A DNA stretch of 64,000 nucleotides. Source: Mycobacterium sp. EPa45 (GTDB taxonomy: Bacteria > Actinomycetota > Actinomycetes > Mycobacteriales > Mycobacteriaceae). The notes beneath the pieces were generated by a model. That model had not been told where the DNA came from. It was given only the letters and a program-made list of their open reading frames with translations, and did no database searches. The DNA is taken from positions 6,113,407 to 6,177,406 of the forward strand of contig NZ_CP011773.1 in NCBI RefSeq assembly GCF_001021385.1, given 5' to 3'. Positions 41,850 to 53,000 of this stretch are shown in pieces; within the stretch, counting starts at the first letter, position 1; each line of letters begins with the position of its first letter. The position numbers and the translations under genes were made by a program.

Positions 41850-41857
41850 CGCCCTTC

Positions 41858-42439
41858 ATGCGCAACCGCCTCCTGGCCGTCGTCACGGCCGGGGCGATAA
41901 GCCTGGCGGTCGGCGGCTGCGCGGTCGGCCCCGGCTCCGACGACCCCTCCGCCGCCCCCGCGGCGCCGAAGTCCGGGCAGCCGCTCAACCCGTACACACA
42001 GGGGACCGTCGACCCGGCCGCCCCGAATTCGCCCGTCCTGACGGTGGTCGGCGGGACGACACCACTGTCGCTGACCCTGGACCAGCTCAACTCGCTGGGC
42101 AACGCCACGATTTCGATCGACGAGCCATTCGTCAACAAGCGCGAGACCTACAGCGGCGTGCCGTTGGCCACCGTGCTCGACAGGGCCGGAATCCCCGACT
42201 CCGCAACCATCGACACCGACGCGATCGACCACTACCACTACGTCAGCGTCGTCAAGCCGATGGTCGACTCACAAGCCCTGATCGCCACCCGACGTGACGG
42301 CGCACCCATCCCCTACGATCAAGGCGGCCCCATCCGGATCGTGTTCCCGGACGGCACCCCACTGTCGTCGGTGCTCGACGCCTGGAACTGGAGTCTGACC
42401 TCGATCACGGTCAAGATCCCGAGCGGCTCCGGCGGGTGA
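41858..42439 (+). CDS. lipoprotein with molybdopterin-oxidoreductase-like domain
   Basis: A 193-residue predicted lipoprotein: MRNRLLAVVTAGAISLAVGGCAVGPG has a lipobox at VGGC. The mature domain, SPVLTVVGGTTPLSLTLDQL, RETYSGVPLATVLDRAGI, YHYVSVVKPMVDSQAL and GPIRIVFPDG, resembles the small PF00174-like fold of sulfite-oxidase-type molybdoproteins. No cofactor-ligating Cys is apparent, so it may be a ligand-binding or sensor version. The downstream GGDEF-EAL gene starts inside its stop codon (GTGA), so the two are translationally coupled. The -10 at 41844 supports ATG 41858. Confidence 0.8.
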   Translation: MRNRLLAVVTAGAISLAVGGCAVGPGSDDPSAAPAAPKSGQPLNPYTQGTVDPAAPNSPVLTVVGGTTPLSLTLDQLNSLGNATISIDEPFVNKRETYSGVPLATVLDRAGIPDSATIDTDAIDHYHYVSVVKPMVDSQALIATRRDGAPIPYDQGGPIRIVFPDGTPLSSVLDAWNWSLTSITVKIPSGSGG

Positions 42440-44904
42440 TCACCGACCGGTGGCTCACCCCGCCCGGCCCACGGCTGACCCTCAACCGCGGGCAGCAGAT
42501 CGTGGCGGCCGTGCTCGTGCTGCTGCTCATCGCCCTGGTCGCGATCGGATTCCAGTCCTCGGCGGATCAGAACGCCTACAGCTACCACAGCGCGCGCAGC
42601 GAAGCGGCCAGCACCAACACGTTTTTCACCGTCCGCGACTCCCTCACCTATATCGACCGGGCCCAGCAATACCTGCTCGGCGCGGTCCCCCGTCGTGACG
42701 TCCAGCTCGCCCGGGCGATGCTGGCCCAGCGGCTGCGGGTGGTCGCGGCCAACGGTGCGACCGCCGCCGACAGCACCGGTCCCGACTACCGCACGGCGCT
42801 GGCCGCACTGGACGCGGTGGTCGCGCAGGCGCCTGCCGGTGTATTGCCCGCAGACCAGCGCGCCCGATGGGCCGACACCATCCTGCCTCGCTCCGAGGCA
42901 CTCTCCGAGCGCGCGCACGAGCTGGCCGCCGACAATCAGGTCGAACAGCACCGGATGAATCGGCTGGCCGAGCGAAACCTGCTGCGCGGCAGAGTGATTC
43001 AACTGGCCATGCTGATCACCGCACTCATACTTGCCGGCATTCTGCTGTGGTGGGTCGCGGCAAATGTGCTTCGCCAATACCGCACCGCACGCAGGGCGTT
43101 CGACGACGAGCGGGAAGCGTTACGGCAGACCGAGACTCGGCTGGACCGGGTGTCGGCACTCGAACGCGGACAGGCGCAGATTCTGGAGCGGATCGCCACC
43201 GCGGGCCCGGTGTCCTCGGTGCTGCGACAGATCGTGCGGTTGGCCGCCGAAGTGTCCGGCGCGCCTGCGGTCCGCATGGCAATCGGGAGGCGGTCGATCA
43301 TCTACCCGCCCGGCGCCGACGTGTCCGGCACGCCCGCGTGGACCGGTGTTGTCACCGACAACGCCGACGGTGCCGGGACTCTCGCGGTGTTCGGCGACGC
43401 CGCATCCCTCGACGACCTCGCCGTCACCGCCCTCGTCCGGTGCCGAGATCTGGTGACCCTGTCACTCGAACGCGACGCATCGGCGCGGCAATTGTCCTAC
43501 CAAGCCAGCCACGACGCGCTCACCGGCCTGGCCAACCGCAGCCTGCTACTCACCCGGCTGTCGAAGAGTTTGGTGATGTCCCGCCGCCGCGGAACGCCGC
43601 TGGCCCTGCTGTTCTGCGACCTGGACCGCTTCAAGATGGTCAACGACTCGATCGGGCACGCCGGGGGCGACCAGTTGCTGATCGACGCGGCGCGGCGGCT
43701 GTCGGGCACCGTGCGGGAAAGTGACACAGTGGCCCGCCTCGGCGGCGACGAGTTCGTGGTGCTGTGCCCGGAGCTGCCGGACCGGGCCCAGGCCATCGCG
43801 CTGGCCGAGCGGATCCGTGCCGCGCTGAGCGCCCCCTACACGATCGACGGCAAGGAAGCGTTCGTCGACGTTTGTATCGGCATCACCTTCGCCGACGAAT
43901 CCACGGTTTCTGGTCATGAGCTCATGCGCGAGGCAGACGTAGCCATGTACCGCGCCAAGCTGACCGACGGCGACCACATCAACGTCTTCGATTCCCTACT
44001 GGAAGCAGAGGTCGCTCAACGGCTCGACCTCGACGCCGCCCTGCGGCACGCTGTCGAACGTAACGAGCTGCGAGTCAGCGCCCAGCCGATCGTCATGCTC
44101 AGCACCGGCGTGATCACCGGCTTCGAGATGCTGTTGCAGTGGCACCGGCCCGGGCTGCCCGTGCTCTCTCCCGGTGCGTTCATCCCGCTGGCCGAGGACA
44201 ACGGCATGATCGTCGAGATCGGCCGCTGGGTGTTGTACGAAACCATTCAGACCCTGGCGCAGTGGCGCGACGACGGCCTGGCCCTCGACCTGACGATGTC
44301 GGTCAACGTGTCCCCGCGCCAGGTCCGCGAGGCCGGATTCGCCGAGGAAGTGCTGGACCTGCTCGACGCGACGGGGCTGCCGCCGGAAGCGCTGATCATC
44401 GAACTCACCGAGCATGCGCTCGTCGACCTGCGGGTGGCCCACCCCACGCTGGCCCGGCTCCGCGAAGCCGGCGTCAGCGTCTCTCTCGACGACTTCGGGA
44501 CCGGCTATTCGTCGCTGACCCAGCTACGCACGCTGCCGGTCGACCAGATCAAACTCGACCGCTCGTTCGCCGCGGCGCTCGACCAAGGGGACGCCAAGCA
44601 GCGCGCGGTTGTGCAATCGGTGGTGGCCTTGGCCAGCGCGCTGTCCCTCGATCTCGTCGTCGAGGGCATCGAGACAATCGCCGAACGAGACACCCTGCTG
44701 GACCTCGGGGCCGACAAAGGCCAGGGCTTCCTCTACCACCAGCCGGTGCCGTGGGATGCCGCGCGAGCGTTGCTCGAATCGGGCGGTGTGTGCGCGGTGC
44801 AGGCGGACGGCGGCTATACCACCGTGGCGTCGTCAGACGCGCCGTCCGCGTCGGCGTCGACGAACTTGAGGTCCCACCGGCCGTCCCCGTCGGTGTCGAC
44901 GTAA
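42436..44904 (+). CDS. membrane GGDEF-EAL protein (bifunctional c-di-GMP synthase/phosphodiesterase)
   Basis: An 822-residue protein. Two membrane helices (about 21-38 and 188-208) flank a periplasmic sensor region of about 150 residues. A GAF-like stretch (about 240-345), a GGDEF domain (GGDEF intact at 436-440; I-site RESD at 427-430) and an EAL domain follow. The EAL motif reads EML, with SVNVSPRQV, LDDFGTGYSSL and VVEGIETIAE intact. Both activities look possible, with product inhibition through the I-site. It is coupled to the lipoprotein gene at its start (GTGA). Its 3' end overlaps the next minus-strand gene by 91 bases, so the last ~30 residues (ASSDAPSASASTN onward) are antisense to coding sequence. 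Confidence 0.93.
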   Translation: MITDRWLTPPGPRLTLNRGQQIVAAVLVLLLIALVAIGFQSSADQNAYSYHSARSEAASTNTFFTVRDSLTYIDRAQQYLLGAVPRRDVQLARAMLAQRLRVVAANGATAADSTGPDYRTALAALDAVVAQAPAGVLPADQRARWADTILPRSEALSERAHELAADNQVEQHRMNRLAERNLLRGRVIQLAMLITALILAGILLWWVAANVLRQYRTARRAFDDEREALRQTETRLDRVSALERGQAQILERIATAGPVSSVLRQIVRLAAEVSGAPAVRMAIGRRSIIYPPGADVSGTPAWTGVVTDNADGAGTLAVFGDAASLDDLAVTALVRCRDLVTLSLERDASARQLSYQASHDALTGLANRSLLLTRLSKSLVMSRRRGTPLALLFCDLDRFKMVNDSIGHAGGDQLLIDAARRLSGTVRESDTVARLGGDEFVVLCPELPDRAQAIALAERIRAALSAPYTIDGKEAFVDVCIGITFADESTVSGHELMREADVAMYRAKLTDGDHINVFDSLLEAEVAQRLDLDAALRHAVERNELRVSAQPIVMLSTGVITGFEMLLQWHRPGLPVLSPGAFIPLAEDNGMIVEIGRWVLYETIQTLAQWRDDGLALDLTMSVNVSPRQVREAGFAEEVLDLLDATGLPPEALIIELTEHALVDLRVAHPTLARLREAGVSVSLDDFGTGYSSLTQLRTLPVDQIKLDRSFAAALDQGDAKQRAVVQSVVALASALSLDLVVEGIETIAERDTLLDLGADKGQGFLYHQPVPWDAARALLESGGVCAVQADGGYTTVASSDAPSASASTNLRSHRPSPSVST

Positions 44905-45320
44905 CCGGTGTCGAAGCCGCCGTCGGGCCCGCTCCGCAGTGCCCGGTCGGCCAGGCCGTCCCGGTCGACGTCCAGCAACCGGTCGACTTTGCCGTCGGCG
45001 TCGAAATCGATTGGGCCGCTTCCTGTGTGCTCGACACCGTCGAGGCCGAACCAGCGCAGCGGGCCGCCCGGCCCGGCCGGCGTCATCGCCCACGCTCCCG
45101 ACCCGTCGTCGGTGAATATCGCGGTGCCGTCATCGAGATCGAACGCGGCGTGATCGGCCAGGCCGTCGTCGTCGAAGTCGGCCAGCGCGTCGTCGATGAC
45201 CCCGTCACCATCGAGGTCCAGGCGCACCCCGTCGAGCTCACCGTCGCCGTCGACATCCACATCGGGGTGGCCGCTGAGCATTGCCGCCGTTCCGTCGCCG
45301 TGTCCCAGGCAGTAGTCCAT
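44814..45320 (-). CDS. EF-hand/TSP3-like Asp-rich repeat protein (Rv3906c-like)
   Basis: A 168-residue protein built from repeated DxDxDG-type calcium loops: DVDVDGDGELDGV, DLDGDGVIDD, DFDDDGLADH, DFDADGKVDRL, DVDRDGLADR and DTDGDGRWDL. It has no signal peptide and no enzymatic motif; relatives are annotated as pullulanase-like on weak evidence. The ATG at 45320 lies seven bases after the pcnA stop, with GAAGGGT upstream, so it is in the pcnA operon. Its 3' end overlaps the converging GGDEF-EAL gene by 91 bases. Ca2+ binding is likely; function unknown. Confidence 0.82.
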   Translation of the reverse strand: MDYCLGHGDGTAAMLSGHPDVDVDGDGELDGVRLDLDGDGVIDDALADFDDDGLADHAAFDLDDGTAIFTDDGSGAWAMTPAGPGGPLRWFGLDGVEHTGSGPIDFDADGKVDRLLDVDRDGLADRALRSGPDGGFDTGYVDTDGDGRWDLKFVDADADGASDDATVV

Positions 45321-45327
45321 ACCCTTC

Positions 45328-46791
45328 TCAGACGCCGGGCTGGTCCTTCGCGTTCCACCAGGCCAGCAATTCGGCCACGGCCTCGTCGTGATCCAGCGGC
45401 CCGCGGTCCAGGCGCAGTTCCTTGAGGAAGTTCCACGCCTGCCCCACCTGCGGGCCGGGCGGGATGTCGAGCAACCGCATGATCTCGTTGCCGTCCAGAT
45501 CCGGACGCACCCGCTGGAGGTCTTCCTTGGCGGCCAGCTCGGCGATCCGCGTCTCGAGTTCGTCGTAGTTGGCCTGCAGCCGGGCCGCCCGCCGCTTGTT
45601 GCGGGTGGTGCAGTCGGCGCGGACCAACTTGTGCAGCCTCGGCAGCAACGGGCCGGCGTCGGCGACATAGCGGCGCACCGCCGAATCGGTCCACTTGCCG
45701 TCGCCGTAACCGTGGAATCGCAAGTGCAGGTACACCAACTGGGACACGTCGTCGACCATCTGCTTGGAGTACTTCAGCGCGCGCATCCGCTTGCGGACCA
45801 TCTTGGCGCCGACCACCTCATGGTGGTGGAAGCTGACACCGCCGTCGGATTCGTGGCGCCGGGTGGCCGGCTTGCCGATGTCGTGCAGCAGCGCGGCCCA
45901 CCGCAAAACCAGGTCGCGTTCGCCCGGTTCTTCCAACGCCATCGCCTGGCGCAGAACCGTCAGCGAATGCTGGTAGACGTCCTTGTGCTGATGGTGCTCG
46001 TCGATGGCCATCTGCATGCCGCCGATCTCGGGCAGCACCACCTCGCCCATGCCGGTCTGGACCATCAGGTCGATGCCCGCGACGGGGTCCACCCCCAGCA
46101 GCATCTTGTCCAGTTCCACGGCCACCCGCTCGACCGTGATCCGGCCGAGCTGGGGCGCCATCTCCACAATTGCGCGGCGGACCCGGTCGGAGACGTCGAA
46201 CTGCAACTGGGAGGCGAAGCGCGCAGCCCGCAGCATGCGCAGCGGGTCGTCGCCGAAGGACACCTCCGGGGCCGCGGGGGTGTCGAGAATTCGTTGCCGC
46301 AGCGCGGTCAGGCCGCCGAGCGGATCGATGAAGTCGCCGGGACCGTCCGCGGTGATGCGCACCGCCATCGCGTTGACGGTGAAGTCGCGCCGGACCAGGT
46401 CGTCCTCCAGCCGGTCGCCATAGCGGACCTGCGGATTGCGCGACACCTGGTCGTAGCTGTCGGCGCGGAAGGTGGTGATCTCCAGCCGATCCATGTCCGT
46501 ACCCAGGCCCTTGCCCACTCCGACGGTGCCGAACTCGATACCGGTATCCCACAGCGCGTCTGCCCACGGACGCACGATCTTCTGGATGACCTCGGGCCGG
46601 GCGTCGGTGGTGAAGTCGAGGTCGGGGTTCAACCGGCCCAGAACGGCGTCGCGCACACTGCCCCCGACGAGATAGAGCTCGTGCCCCGCTGCAGCGAACA
46701 GACCACCGATCTCCCGCAGCACGGCCCCCTGCCGGTTGAGGGCGACGAGGGCCCGGGCGAGCAGCTCGACGTCATGGGTGGCTTCGGACAC
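45328..46791 (-). CDS. pcnA: CCA tRNA nucleotidyltransferase with HD domain
   Basis: A 487-residue class II polymerase-beta-type nucleotidyltransferase. The N-terminal catalytic motif is [28 protein letters not shown], with a neck [11 protein letters not shown] and [14 protein letters not shown]-terminal HD phosphohydrolase part reads [17 protein letters not shown] and [11 protein letters not shown]. It adds or repairs the 3' CCA end of tRNAs; despite the symbol it is not a poly(A) polymerase. The GTG 46791 start has a TAGGCT -10 eight bases upstream. It is divergent from mutT4 (Rv3907c counterpart). Confidence 0.95.
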   Translation of the reverse strand: MSEATHDVELLARALVALNRQGAVLREIGGLFAAAGHELYLVGGSVRDAVLGRLNPDLDFTTDARPEVIQKIVRPWADALWDTGIEFGTVGVGKGLGTDMDRLEITTFRADSYDQVSRNPQVRYGDRLEDDLVRRDFTVNAMAVRITADGPGDFIDPLGGLTALRQRILDTPAAPEVSFGDDPLRMLRAARFASQLQFDVSDRVRRAIVEMAPQLGRITVERVAVELDKMLLGVDPVAGIDLMVQTGMGEVVLPEIGGMQMAIDEHHQHKDVYQHSLTVLRQAMALEEPGERDLVLRWAALLHDIGKPATRRHESDGGVSFHHHEVVGAKMVRKRMRALKYSKQMVDDVSQLVYLHLRFHGYGDGKWTDSAVRRYVADAGPLLPRLHKLVRADCTTRNKRRAARLQANYDELETRIAELAAKEDLQRVRPDLDGNEIMRLLDIPPGPQVGQAWNFLKELRLDRGPLDHDEAVAELLAWWNAKDQPGV

Positions 46792-46799
46792 GTGGCGAG

Positions 46800-46805
46800 A
46801 GCCTA
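46800..46805 (-). promoter_or_regulatory. -10 hexamer, leaderless pcnA
   Basis: TAGGCT on the minus strand, eight bases before GTG 46791. Confidence 0.4.
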
Positions 46806-46864
46806 GTCGGCAGACAACCGGTGTTCTACCGGCGAGTGCGGTCGGGGCGCCATCCCGTGCCAGC

Positions 46865-46870
46865 TACTAT
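46865..46870 (+). promoter_or_regulatory. -10 hexamer, leaderless mutT4
   Basis: TACTAT seven bases before GTG 46878. It opens the mutT4-DUF6049-murJ run. Confidence 0.55.
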
Positions 46871-46877
46871 CGCTTGG

Positions 46878-47681
46878 GTGTCGGACGGCGAACAGGCCAA
46901 ACCGCGACGGCGCCGAGGGCGTCGCCGCGGACGTCGCGCTGCCGGTCCGGCAACTCCCAGCCCGGCCGACGCCGGCGTCGCCGAATCTTCGGACGTCGCC
47001 GCCGCATCCCCCGCCGCCAACGCCACCAACGGCCAGCCCCGACCGGGCAAACCCGGCCGCCCCCGGTCCCCCCGCCGCGCGCCCGCACGGCTGCGCACCG
47101 TTCACGAGACGTCGGCAGGCGGATTGGTGATCGACGGGATCGACGGGCCGCCCGAAGAGCAGGTGGCCGCGCTCATCGGGCGGGTCGACCGGCGCGGGCG
47201 AATGCTGTGGTCACTGCCCAAGGGTCATATCGAGCAAGGTGAGACCGCCGAAGAGACGGCGATCCGCGAGGTCGCCGAGGAGACCGGGATCCGCGGCCAG
47301 GTCCTGGCCGCGCTCGGCAGCATCGACTACTGGTTCGTCACCGAAGGCCGCCGCGTCCACAAGACGGTGCACCACTATCTCCTGCAGTTCTCCGGCGGTG
47401 AACTCTCCGATGAGGACGTAGAGGTCACCGAGGTGGCGTGGGTCCCGGTCGGAGAGCTCGCGAAACGGCTGGCGTACGCCGACGAACGCCGCCTGGCCGA
47501 AGTTGCCGGCGAGCTGATCCAGCTGTTGCAGTCCGACGGTCTGGCCGCACTGCCGCCGCTGCCGCGCACCACCCCTCGCCGGCGGCCGCAAACGCACTCG
47601 CACACCCGCAACCGTCGCTCCGATGACTCAGGGCCGCGTCAATCCGGTCCGCGGACGAACGGCTGCGGACCGGGAACGTGA
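46878..47681 (+). CDS. mutT4: Nudix hydrolase MutT4
   Basis: A 267-residue protein. An Arg-rich disordered N-terminus (about 7-85, [16 protein letters not shown]) precedes a Nudix domain, whose box runs from [17 protein letters not shown] to AEETGI (about 115-137), with all catalytic Glu residues. A Pro/Arg-rich tail follows. Nudix enzymes hydrolyse nucleoside diphosphate derivatives; MutT4 (Rv3908) has a limited role in sanitation of oxidised nucleotides. The GTG start is set by the -10 at 46865. The next gene starts inside its stop (GTGA). Confidence 0.93.
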   Translation: MSDGEQAKPRRRRGRRRGRRAAGPATPSPADAGVAESSDVAAASPAANATNGQPRPGKPGRPRSPRRAPARLRTVHETSAGGLVIDGIDGPPEEQVAALIGRVDRRGRMLWSLPKGHIEQGETAEETAIREVAEETGIRGQVLAALGSIDYWFVTEGRRVHKTVHHYLLQFSGGELSDEDVEVTEVAWVPVGELAKRLAYADERRLAEVAGELIQLLQSDGLAALPPLPRTTPRRRPQTHSHTRNRRSDDSGPRQSGPRTNGCGPGT

Positions 47682-50014
47682 CCACGCCGAGGTGGGTCGG
47701 CAAACTGCCCCGGATCGTGCTGATCCTCGGTTTCCTTGCCGTACTCGCGATGCCAACGACCGCGCCGGCCGCCGCCGGTGAACCGGGGTCGGCGCCGTTC
47801 CTGCAAGTGCGGGTGGACAGCGTCACACCGGATCTCATCACCACGACCAGCGAGCCGACGGTCACCGTCACCGGCACTGTCACCAATGTCGGTGACCGTC
47901 CAGTTCGCGATGTCGTCGCCCGCCTCGAACGTGCTACAGCGGTGACCTCCTCGGCGGGGCTGCGCACCAACCTCGACGGCGCCAACGACCAGTTCCAGCC
48001 CGTTGGCGAATTCGCCACCGTCGCCCCCGAGATGCAGCGCGGCCAGGCGGTCGGATTCACGTTCAGTTATCCGCTCCGGTCACGCACCGCACCGTCACTG
48101 GGCATCGAACGCCCTGGGGTGTACCCGCTGCTGATCAATATCAACGGCACCCCGGACTACGGCGACGCCGCCCGCCTCGACGACGCGCGCTTCCTGCTGC
48201 CGGTTCTCGGCGTACCGCCGGACCCGACCAACACCTCGGCCGACACGCTGACCGATGTCGTGCCCCCCGACACCACCAAACCCGTTGCGGTGACCATGCT
48301 TTGGCCACTGGCCGACAAGCCGCGGCTGGCCCCCGGTGTCCCCGGCGGAAGTACACCGGTGCGGTTGATGAACGACGACCTGGCGGTGTCGCTCGCCGCG
48401 GGCGGCCGGCTGGACACGCTGCTTTCGGCTGTCGACTTCGCCACCACCCCGCCGGTGGATCCCGGCGGTGACACCGCCCGGGCGCTGTGTCTGGCGGTCG
48501 ACCCCGACCTGTTGGTCACGGTCAACGCAATGACCGCCGGCTACGTCGTCTCCGACTCCCCCGACGGGCTCGGAACCGCCGCGCACCCCGGCACCGGACA
48601 GGCCGCGGCGGTGGCGTGGCTGGACAAGCTGCGCGCCCTGGCCAAACGGATGTGCGTCGCGCCGACGCCCTACGCGCAGGCCGACCTCGGCGCGCTGCAA
48701 CGGGTGGGCGACGCCGGACTGAACTCCGCAGCGACCGTCAGCGCAGGCGACATCATCGATCAGATCCTCGGCATCACGTCGGTGCGCGGCGCGACGATCC
48801 TGGGCGACGGGCCGCTGACGCCCGCCGGGGTCGCATTGTTGAGCGGCCAAGGTCCGACGGTCGCGATCGCGGCCGCGAACTGCTCGGCGCAGGACTCCTC
48901 GACCGGGGCACCCATGATCGCCGACGTGGCCCCGCGACGGTTGTCACCGCAAGTGGTGCTGGCCCCGTTCGACCCGGCCGTCGGCGCCGCTCTGGCCGGC
49001 GTCGGGACCGACCCTGACCTGCCCACCTATCTGGACTCGTCGCTGACCGTTCCGCTCGACCACGACTCGATGGTCGCCCGCCGCCAGGACGCCATCGCGT
49101 CGATAATGTGGCGGGCCCTGCAGCCGGAGGCCGAACCGCGCGGCCAGATCCTCCTTCCCCCACTGAAGTGGAGCCCCCAGCCCAACGACGCGCAGTCAAT
49201 GCTGACGGCACTGGCCACCACGATCCGCTCGGGGCTGGCTTTCGCCCGGCCGCTCGATGCGGTGATCACGCAATCGTCAACATCCGCGGCGGCCGCGAGC
49301 CCCGGCGCCGATCTCCTGCGGAATGCCCGCGGCGGGTTCGACGACGACGTCATCTCCACGATCACCGGGCAGGTCGGCCGGCTGTGGGGACTGACCGCGT
49401 CGCTGACCACCGACCCGCGCACCGGGCTGACCGGGCCGCAGTACACCGCGCCACTGCGGGAGGACATGCTGCGCGCCCTGAGCCAGACCGAACCGCCCGA
49501 GGACCGCAACAACCTGGCCCGCCACCGCCTCGGTGCGGTCGGAGCCACGATCAACGACCTCTTCGGGGCGGTGACAATCGTGAACCCCGGCGGCTCCTAC
49601 ACGCTGGCCACCGAACACAGCCCGCTGCCGCTCGCGGTCCGCAACGACCTCGCCGTCCCGATCCGGGTCCGCCTCCAGGTCGACGCGCCGCCCGGCATGA
49701 CGGTCACCGACCTCGGTGAGCAGGAGATCCCGCCGGGATACCTGCCGCTGCGAATCCCGATCGAGGTGCACTTCACCCAGCGGGTCGCCGTCGACGTCAC
49801 GCTGCGCACCCCGGACGGGCTGCAGCTCGGCGAGCCGGTGCGCCTGTCTGTGCACTCCAACGCCTACGGCAAGGTGCTGTTCGCGATCACCCTGATCGGC
49901 GCCACGGTGCTGGCCGCACTCGTCGGGCGCCGGCTCTACCACCGCTTCCGTGGCCAGCCTGACCCCGCCGATCTGGACCGCCCGCGCCGGGCCACCGCCG
50001 AAGGCCGCGAATGA
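47678..50014 (+). CDS. exported membrane-anchored DUF6049 protein (Rv3909-like)
   Basis: A 778-residue protein. It has a signal peptide ([20 protein letters not shown] to APAAAG), a large extracytoplasmic region including an immunoglobulin-like segment ([20 protein letters not shown]) and a late beta-rich region. A single C-terminal helix ([18 protein letters not shown], about 727-745) and short basic tail follow. It is always found between mutT4 and murJ in mycobacteria. A role in lipid II export or envelope assembly is suggested only by this linkage. Start and stop both overlap neighbours (GTGA and ATGA junctions), so translation of the three genes is coupled. Confidence 0.9.
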   Translation: MTTPRWVGKLPRIVLILGFLAVLAMPTTAPAAAGEPGSAPFLQVRVDSVTPDLITTTSEPTVTVTGTVTNVGDRPVRDVVARLERATAVTSSAGLRTNLDGANDQFQPVGEFATVAPEMQRGQAVGFTFSYPLRSRTAPSLGIERPGVYPLLININGTPDYGDAARLDDARFLLPVLGVPPDPTNTSADTLTDVVPPDTTKPVAVTMLWPLADKPRLAPGVPGGSTPVRLMNDDLAVSLAAGGRLDTLLSAVDFATTPPVDPGGDTARALCLAVDPDLLVTVNAMTAGYVVSDSPDGLGTAAHPGTGQAAAVAWLDKLRALAKRMCVAPTPYAQADLGALQRVGDAGLNSAATVSAGDIIDQILGITSVRGATILGDGPLTPAGVALLSGQGPTVAIAAANCSAQDSSTGAPMIADVAPRRLSPQVVLAPFDPAVGAALAGVGTDPDLPTYLDSSLTVPLDHDSMVARRQDAIASIMWRALQPEAEPRGQILLPPLKWSPQPNDAQSMLTALATTIRSGLAFARPLDAVITQSSTSAAAASPGADLLRNARGGFDDDVISTITGQVGRLWGLTASLTTDPRTGLTGPQYTAPLREDMLRALSQTEPPEDRNNLARHRLGAVGATINDLFGAVTIVNPGGSYTLATEHSPLPLAVRNDLAVPIRVRLQVDAPPGMTVTDLGEQEIPPGYLPLRIPIEVHFTQRVAVDVTLRTPDGLQLGEPVRLSVHSNAYGKVLFAITLIGATVLAALVGRRLYHRFRGQPDPADLDRPRRATAEGRE

Positions 50015-53000
50015 AGCCGCCGCCCCGGCGGCCGGTCGCCTACGTTCGGCCGGGCCCCCGCACCCGCGCGGTTCGCGCCGAACTGTCCGACGCCGCGGTC
50101 GTGTCTCGGTCCTGGGGCATGGCGCTGGCCACGTTGGTCAGCCGCATCACCGGGTTCATCCGCATCGTCCTGCTGGCCGCCATCCTCGGCGCGGCACTGT
50201 CCAGCGCGTTCACCGTCGCCAACCAGTTACCGAACCTGATCGCGGCGTTGGTGCTGGAGGCCACCTTCACCGCGATCTTCGTCCCCGTACTGGCGCGCGC
50301 CGAGCGCGACGACCCCGACGGTGGCGAGCGGTTCGTGCGCCGGCTGGTCACCCTGGCCACCACGCTGCTGCTGGTCGCCACCCTGTTGTCAGTCGCGGCC
50401 GCGCCGCTGTTGGTTCGGCTCATGCTCGGCCACGACCCGCAGGTCAACCAGCCGCTGACCACCGCGTTCGCATACCTGCTGCTGCCGCAGGTGATCTTCT
50501 ATGGGCTGTCCTCGGTGTTCATGGCGATCCTGAACAACCGCAACGTGTTCGGGCCACCGGCCTGGGCGCCGGTGGTCAACAACGTGGTCGCTATCGCCAC
50601 TCTGGGGCTGTATCTCATTGTCCCCGGCCAACTCTCGGTCGATCCGGTGCAGATGGGCAACGCCAAGCTGCTGGTGCTCGGCATCGGAACGACGCTGGGC
50701 GTGGTGGCCCAGACCATGGTGCTGCTGGTCGCGATCCGCGCCGAGCGGATCAGCCTACGCCCGCTGTGGGGTATCGACGATCGGCTCAAACGGTTCGGCG
50801 CCATGGCCGGCGCGATGGTGCTCTACGTCCTGATCAGTCAGATCGGTCTGGTGGTCGTCAACCAGATCGCCAGCACCGCGGCCGCCTCCGGTCCGGCGAT
50901 CTACAACTACACCTGGCTGGTGTTGATGCTGCCCTTCGGCATCATCGGCGTGACCGTGCTGACGGTGGTGATGCCGCGGCTGAGCCGTAACGCCGCCGCC
51001 AACGACCGCCCCGCCGTGCTGGCTGATCTGTCGCTGGCCACCCGCCTGACGATGGTGACGCTGATCCCGATCGTGGCGTTCATGACCGTTGGCGGCCCGG
51101 CGATGGGCAGCGCCCTGTTCGCATACGGCAAGTTCGGCGAGGTCGACGCGAACTATCTCGGCGTGGCGATCAGCCTGTCGGCGTTCACCCTCATCCCGTA
51201 CGCGCTGGTGCTGTTGCAGTTGCGGGTGTTCTACGCCCGCGAGCAACCGTGGACGCCGCTCCTGATCATCATCGCGATCACGATCGTCAAGATCGCGGCG
51301 TCGCTGCTGGCTCCGCACCTGACCGGCGATCGGGAACTCGTCGCGGGCTACCTCGGCCTGGCCAACGGTCTCGGCTTTTTGGCCGGCGCCGTGCTGGGCT
51401 ACGTGCTGCTCCAGCGCGCGTTGAAGCCGCCGCGGGGCACGCTGCTCGACCTCGCGGTGGTGCGCACGATCCTCGTCACCACCGCCGCGTCGCTGCTCGC
51501 CGGACTGATCGCCTATGTCCTCGACCGGCTACTCGGCCTCAAGGTCCTGACCGAGCACGGGGGTGGAATCGGATCGCTGCTGCGCCTGGTGGTCCTCGCC
51601 GTCATCATGCTGCCGATCCTGGCCACGGTCATGCTCGCCGCCCGGGTTCCCGACGCGGTGGCGGCCTGGGGCGCGGTCAAGCGTCGCATCACCCGCACCG
51701 CGCCGCAGACCGTCACCGCAGTCGCAGCGCCCGACCGGCCGCAGGTCCCGAGGCACTTCCCGTACCCTGAGCACATCAATTCGTATGGAGCCGCGGGCTC
51801 GACGGGGAAAGGACCGGCGGTGAACGACCAACCCTCGGGCAATACTCCCGCCGAGCCCACCGGAGACGCCACAACGAAGATCCCGCGCCAGGCCGCGGAC
51901 GACTTCCAGCCCGACGTGGCTCCGGAACTCCACGTCGGTACCGTTGCGCCCGCCGTTCCGCCCAAGCAGCCCAACGCCGACTTCGCCGGCGATCCCACCC
52001 GTGAGCCGCTCGGGTTCGAGTCCCCGCGGGAACCGGCAATGGAAGCCAGCGCCGACGAGGATGCCCACCTGATTCCGGGAGCCAGCATCGCGGGCGGGCG
52101 TTACCGGCTCCTGGTGTCCCACGGTGGCCCGCCCGGACTCCAGTTCTGGCAGGCTCTGGACACGGCTCTGGACCGGCAGGTCGCGCTCACCTTCGTCGAC
52201 CCCGACCGGACCATGCCCGATGAGCAGGTGCAGGAAATCCTCTCTCGCACAATGAAACTCAGCCAGATCGAGCGCCCCGGCATCGCCCGGGTTCTCGATG
52301 TCGCCAACACCGGCGCCGGCGGCCTGGTGGTCGCGGAGTGGATTCGCGGTGGGTCGCTGAAGGAAGTGGCCGACACCTCGCCGTCCCCGATCGGTGGCGC
52401 GCGCGCCGTTCAGGCGCTTGCCGCGGCGGCCGACGCAGCGCATACCGCCGGGGTTGCGCTGTCGATCGACCACCCCAGCCGGGTGCGGGTCAGCATCGAA
52501 GGCGATGTCGCGCTGGCGTTCCCCGCGACGATGCCCGGCGCCACCCCCGAAGACGACATCCGCGGTATAGGCGCCGCGCTGTACGCCCTGCTCGTAGACC
52601 GCTGGCCGCTCCCCGAGAAGGGGGTACCCAGCGGGTTGCAGCCCGCCGAGACCGACCCCGGCGGCATGCCCCTCGAGCCTCGCGCGGTCGACGGCGCCAT
52701 TCCGTTCCAGATCTCCGCCGCCGCTGCCCGATCGGTGCAGGCTGATGGCGGAATCCGCTCGGCACCAACGCTTTTGAACCTGTTGCAGCAGGCCACCGCG
52801 GTGGCCGACCGCACCGATCTCATCGAACCGGTGGCACCTGTCGGCGTACCGCCCGCGCCGCAAGCCGCCGCCGTTGATCCCGAAGCGCAAGCCCGCCGCA
52901 GGCGCAATCTCTTGATCGGCGTCGGTGTCGGCGCCGGGATCCTGGTGATCGCACTGATCATTCTGGCGTCGGTACTGTCCAGCATCTTCGGTGACGTCGG

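Noticed and set aside
45388..46806. 472-codon plus-strand open frame over pcnA
   Set aside because: It is antisense to a complete, motif-rich pcnA and has no recognisable domain.
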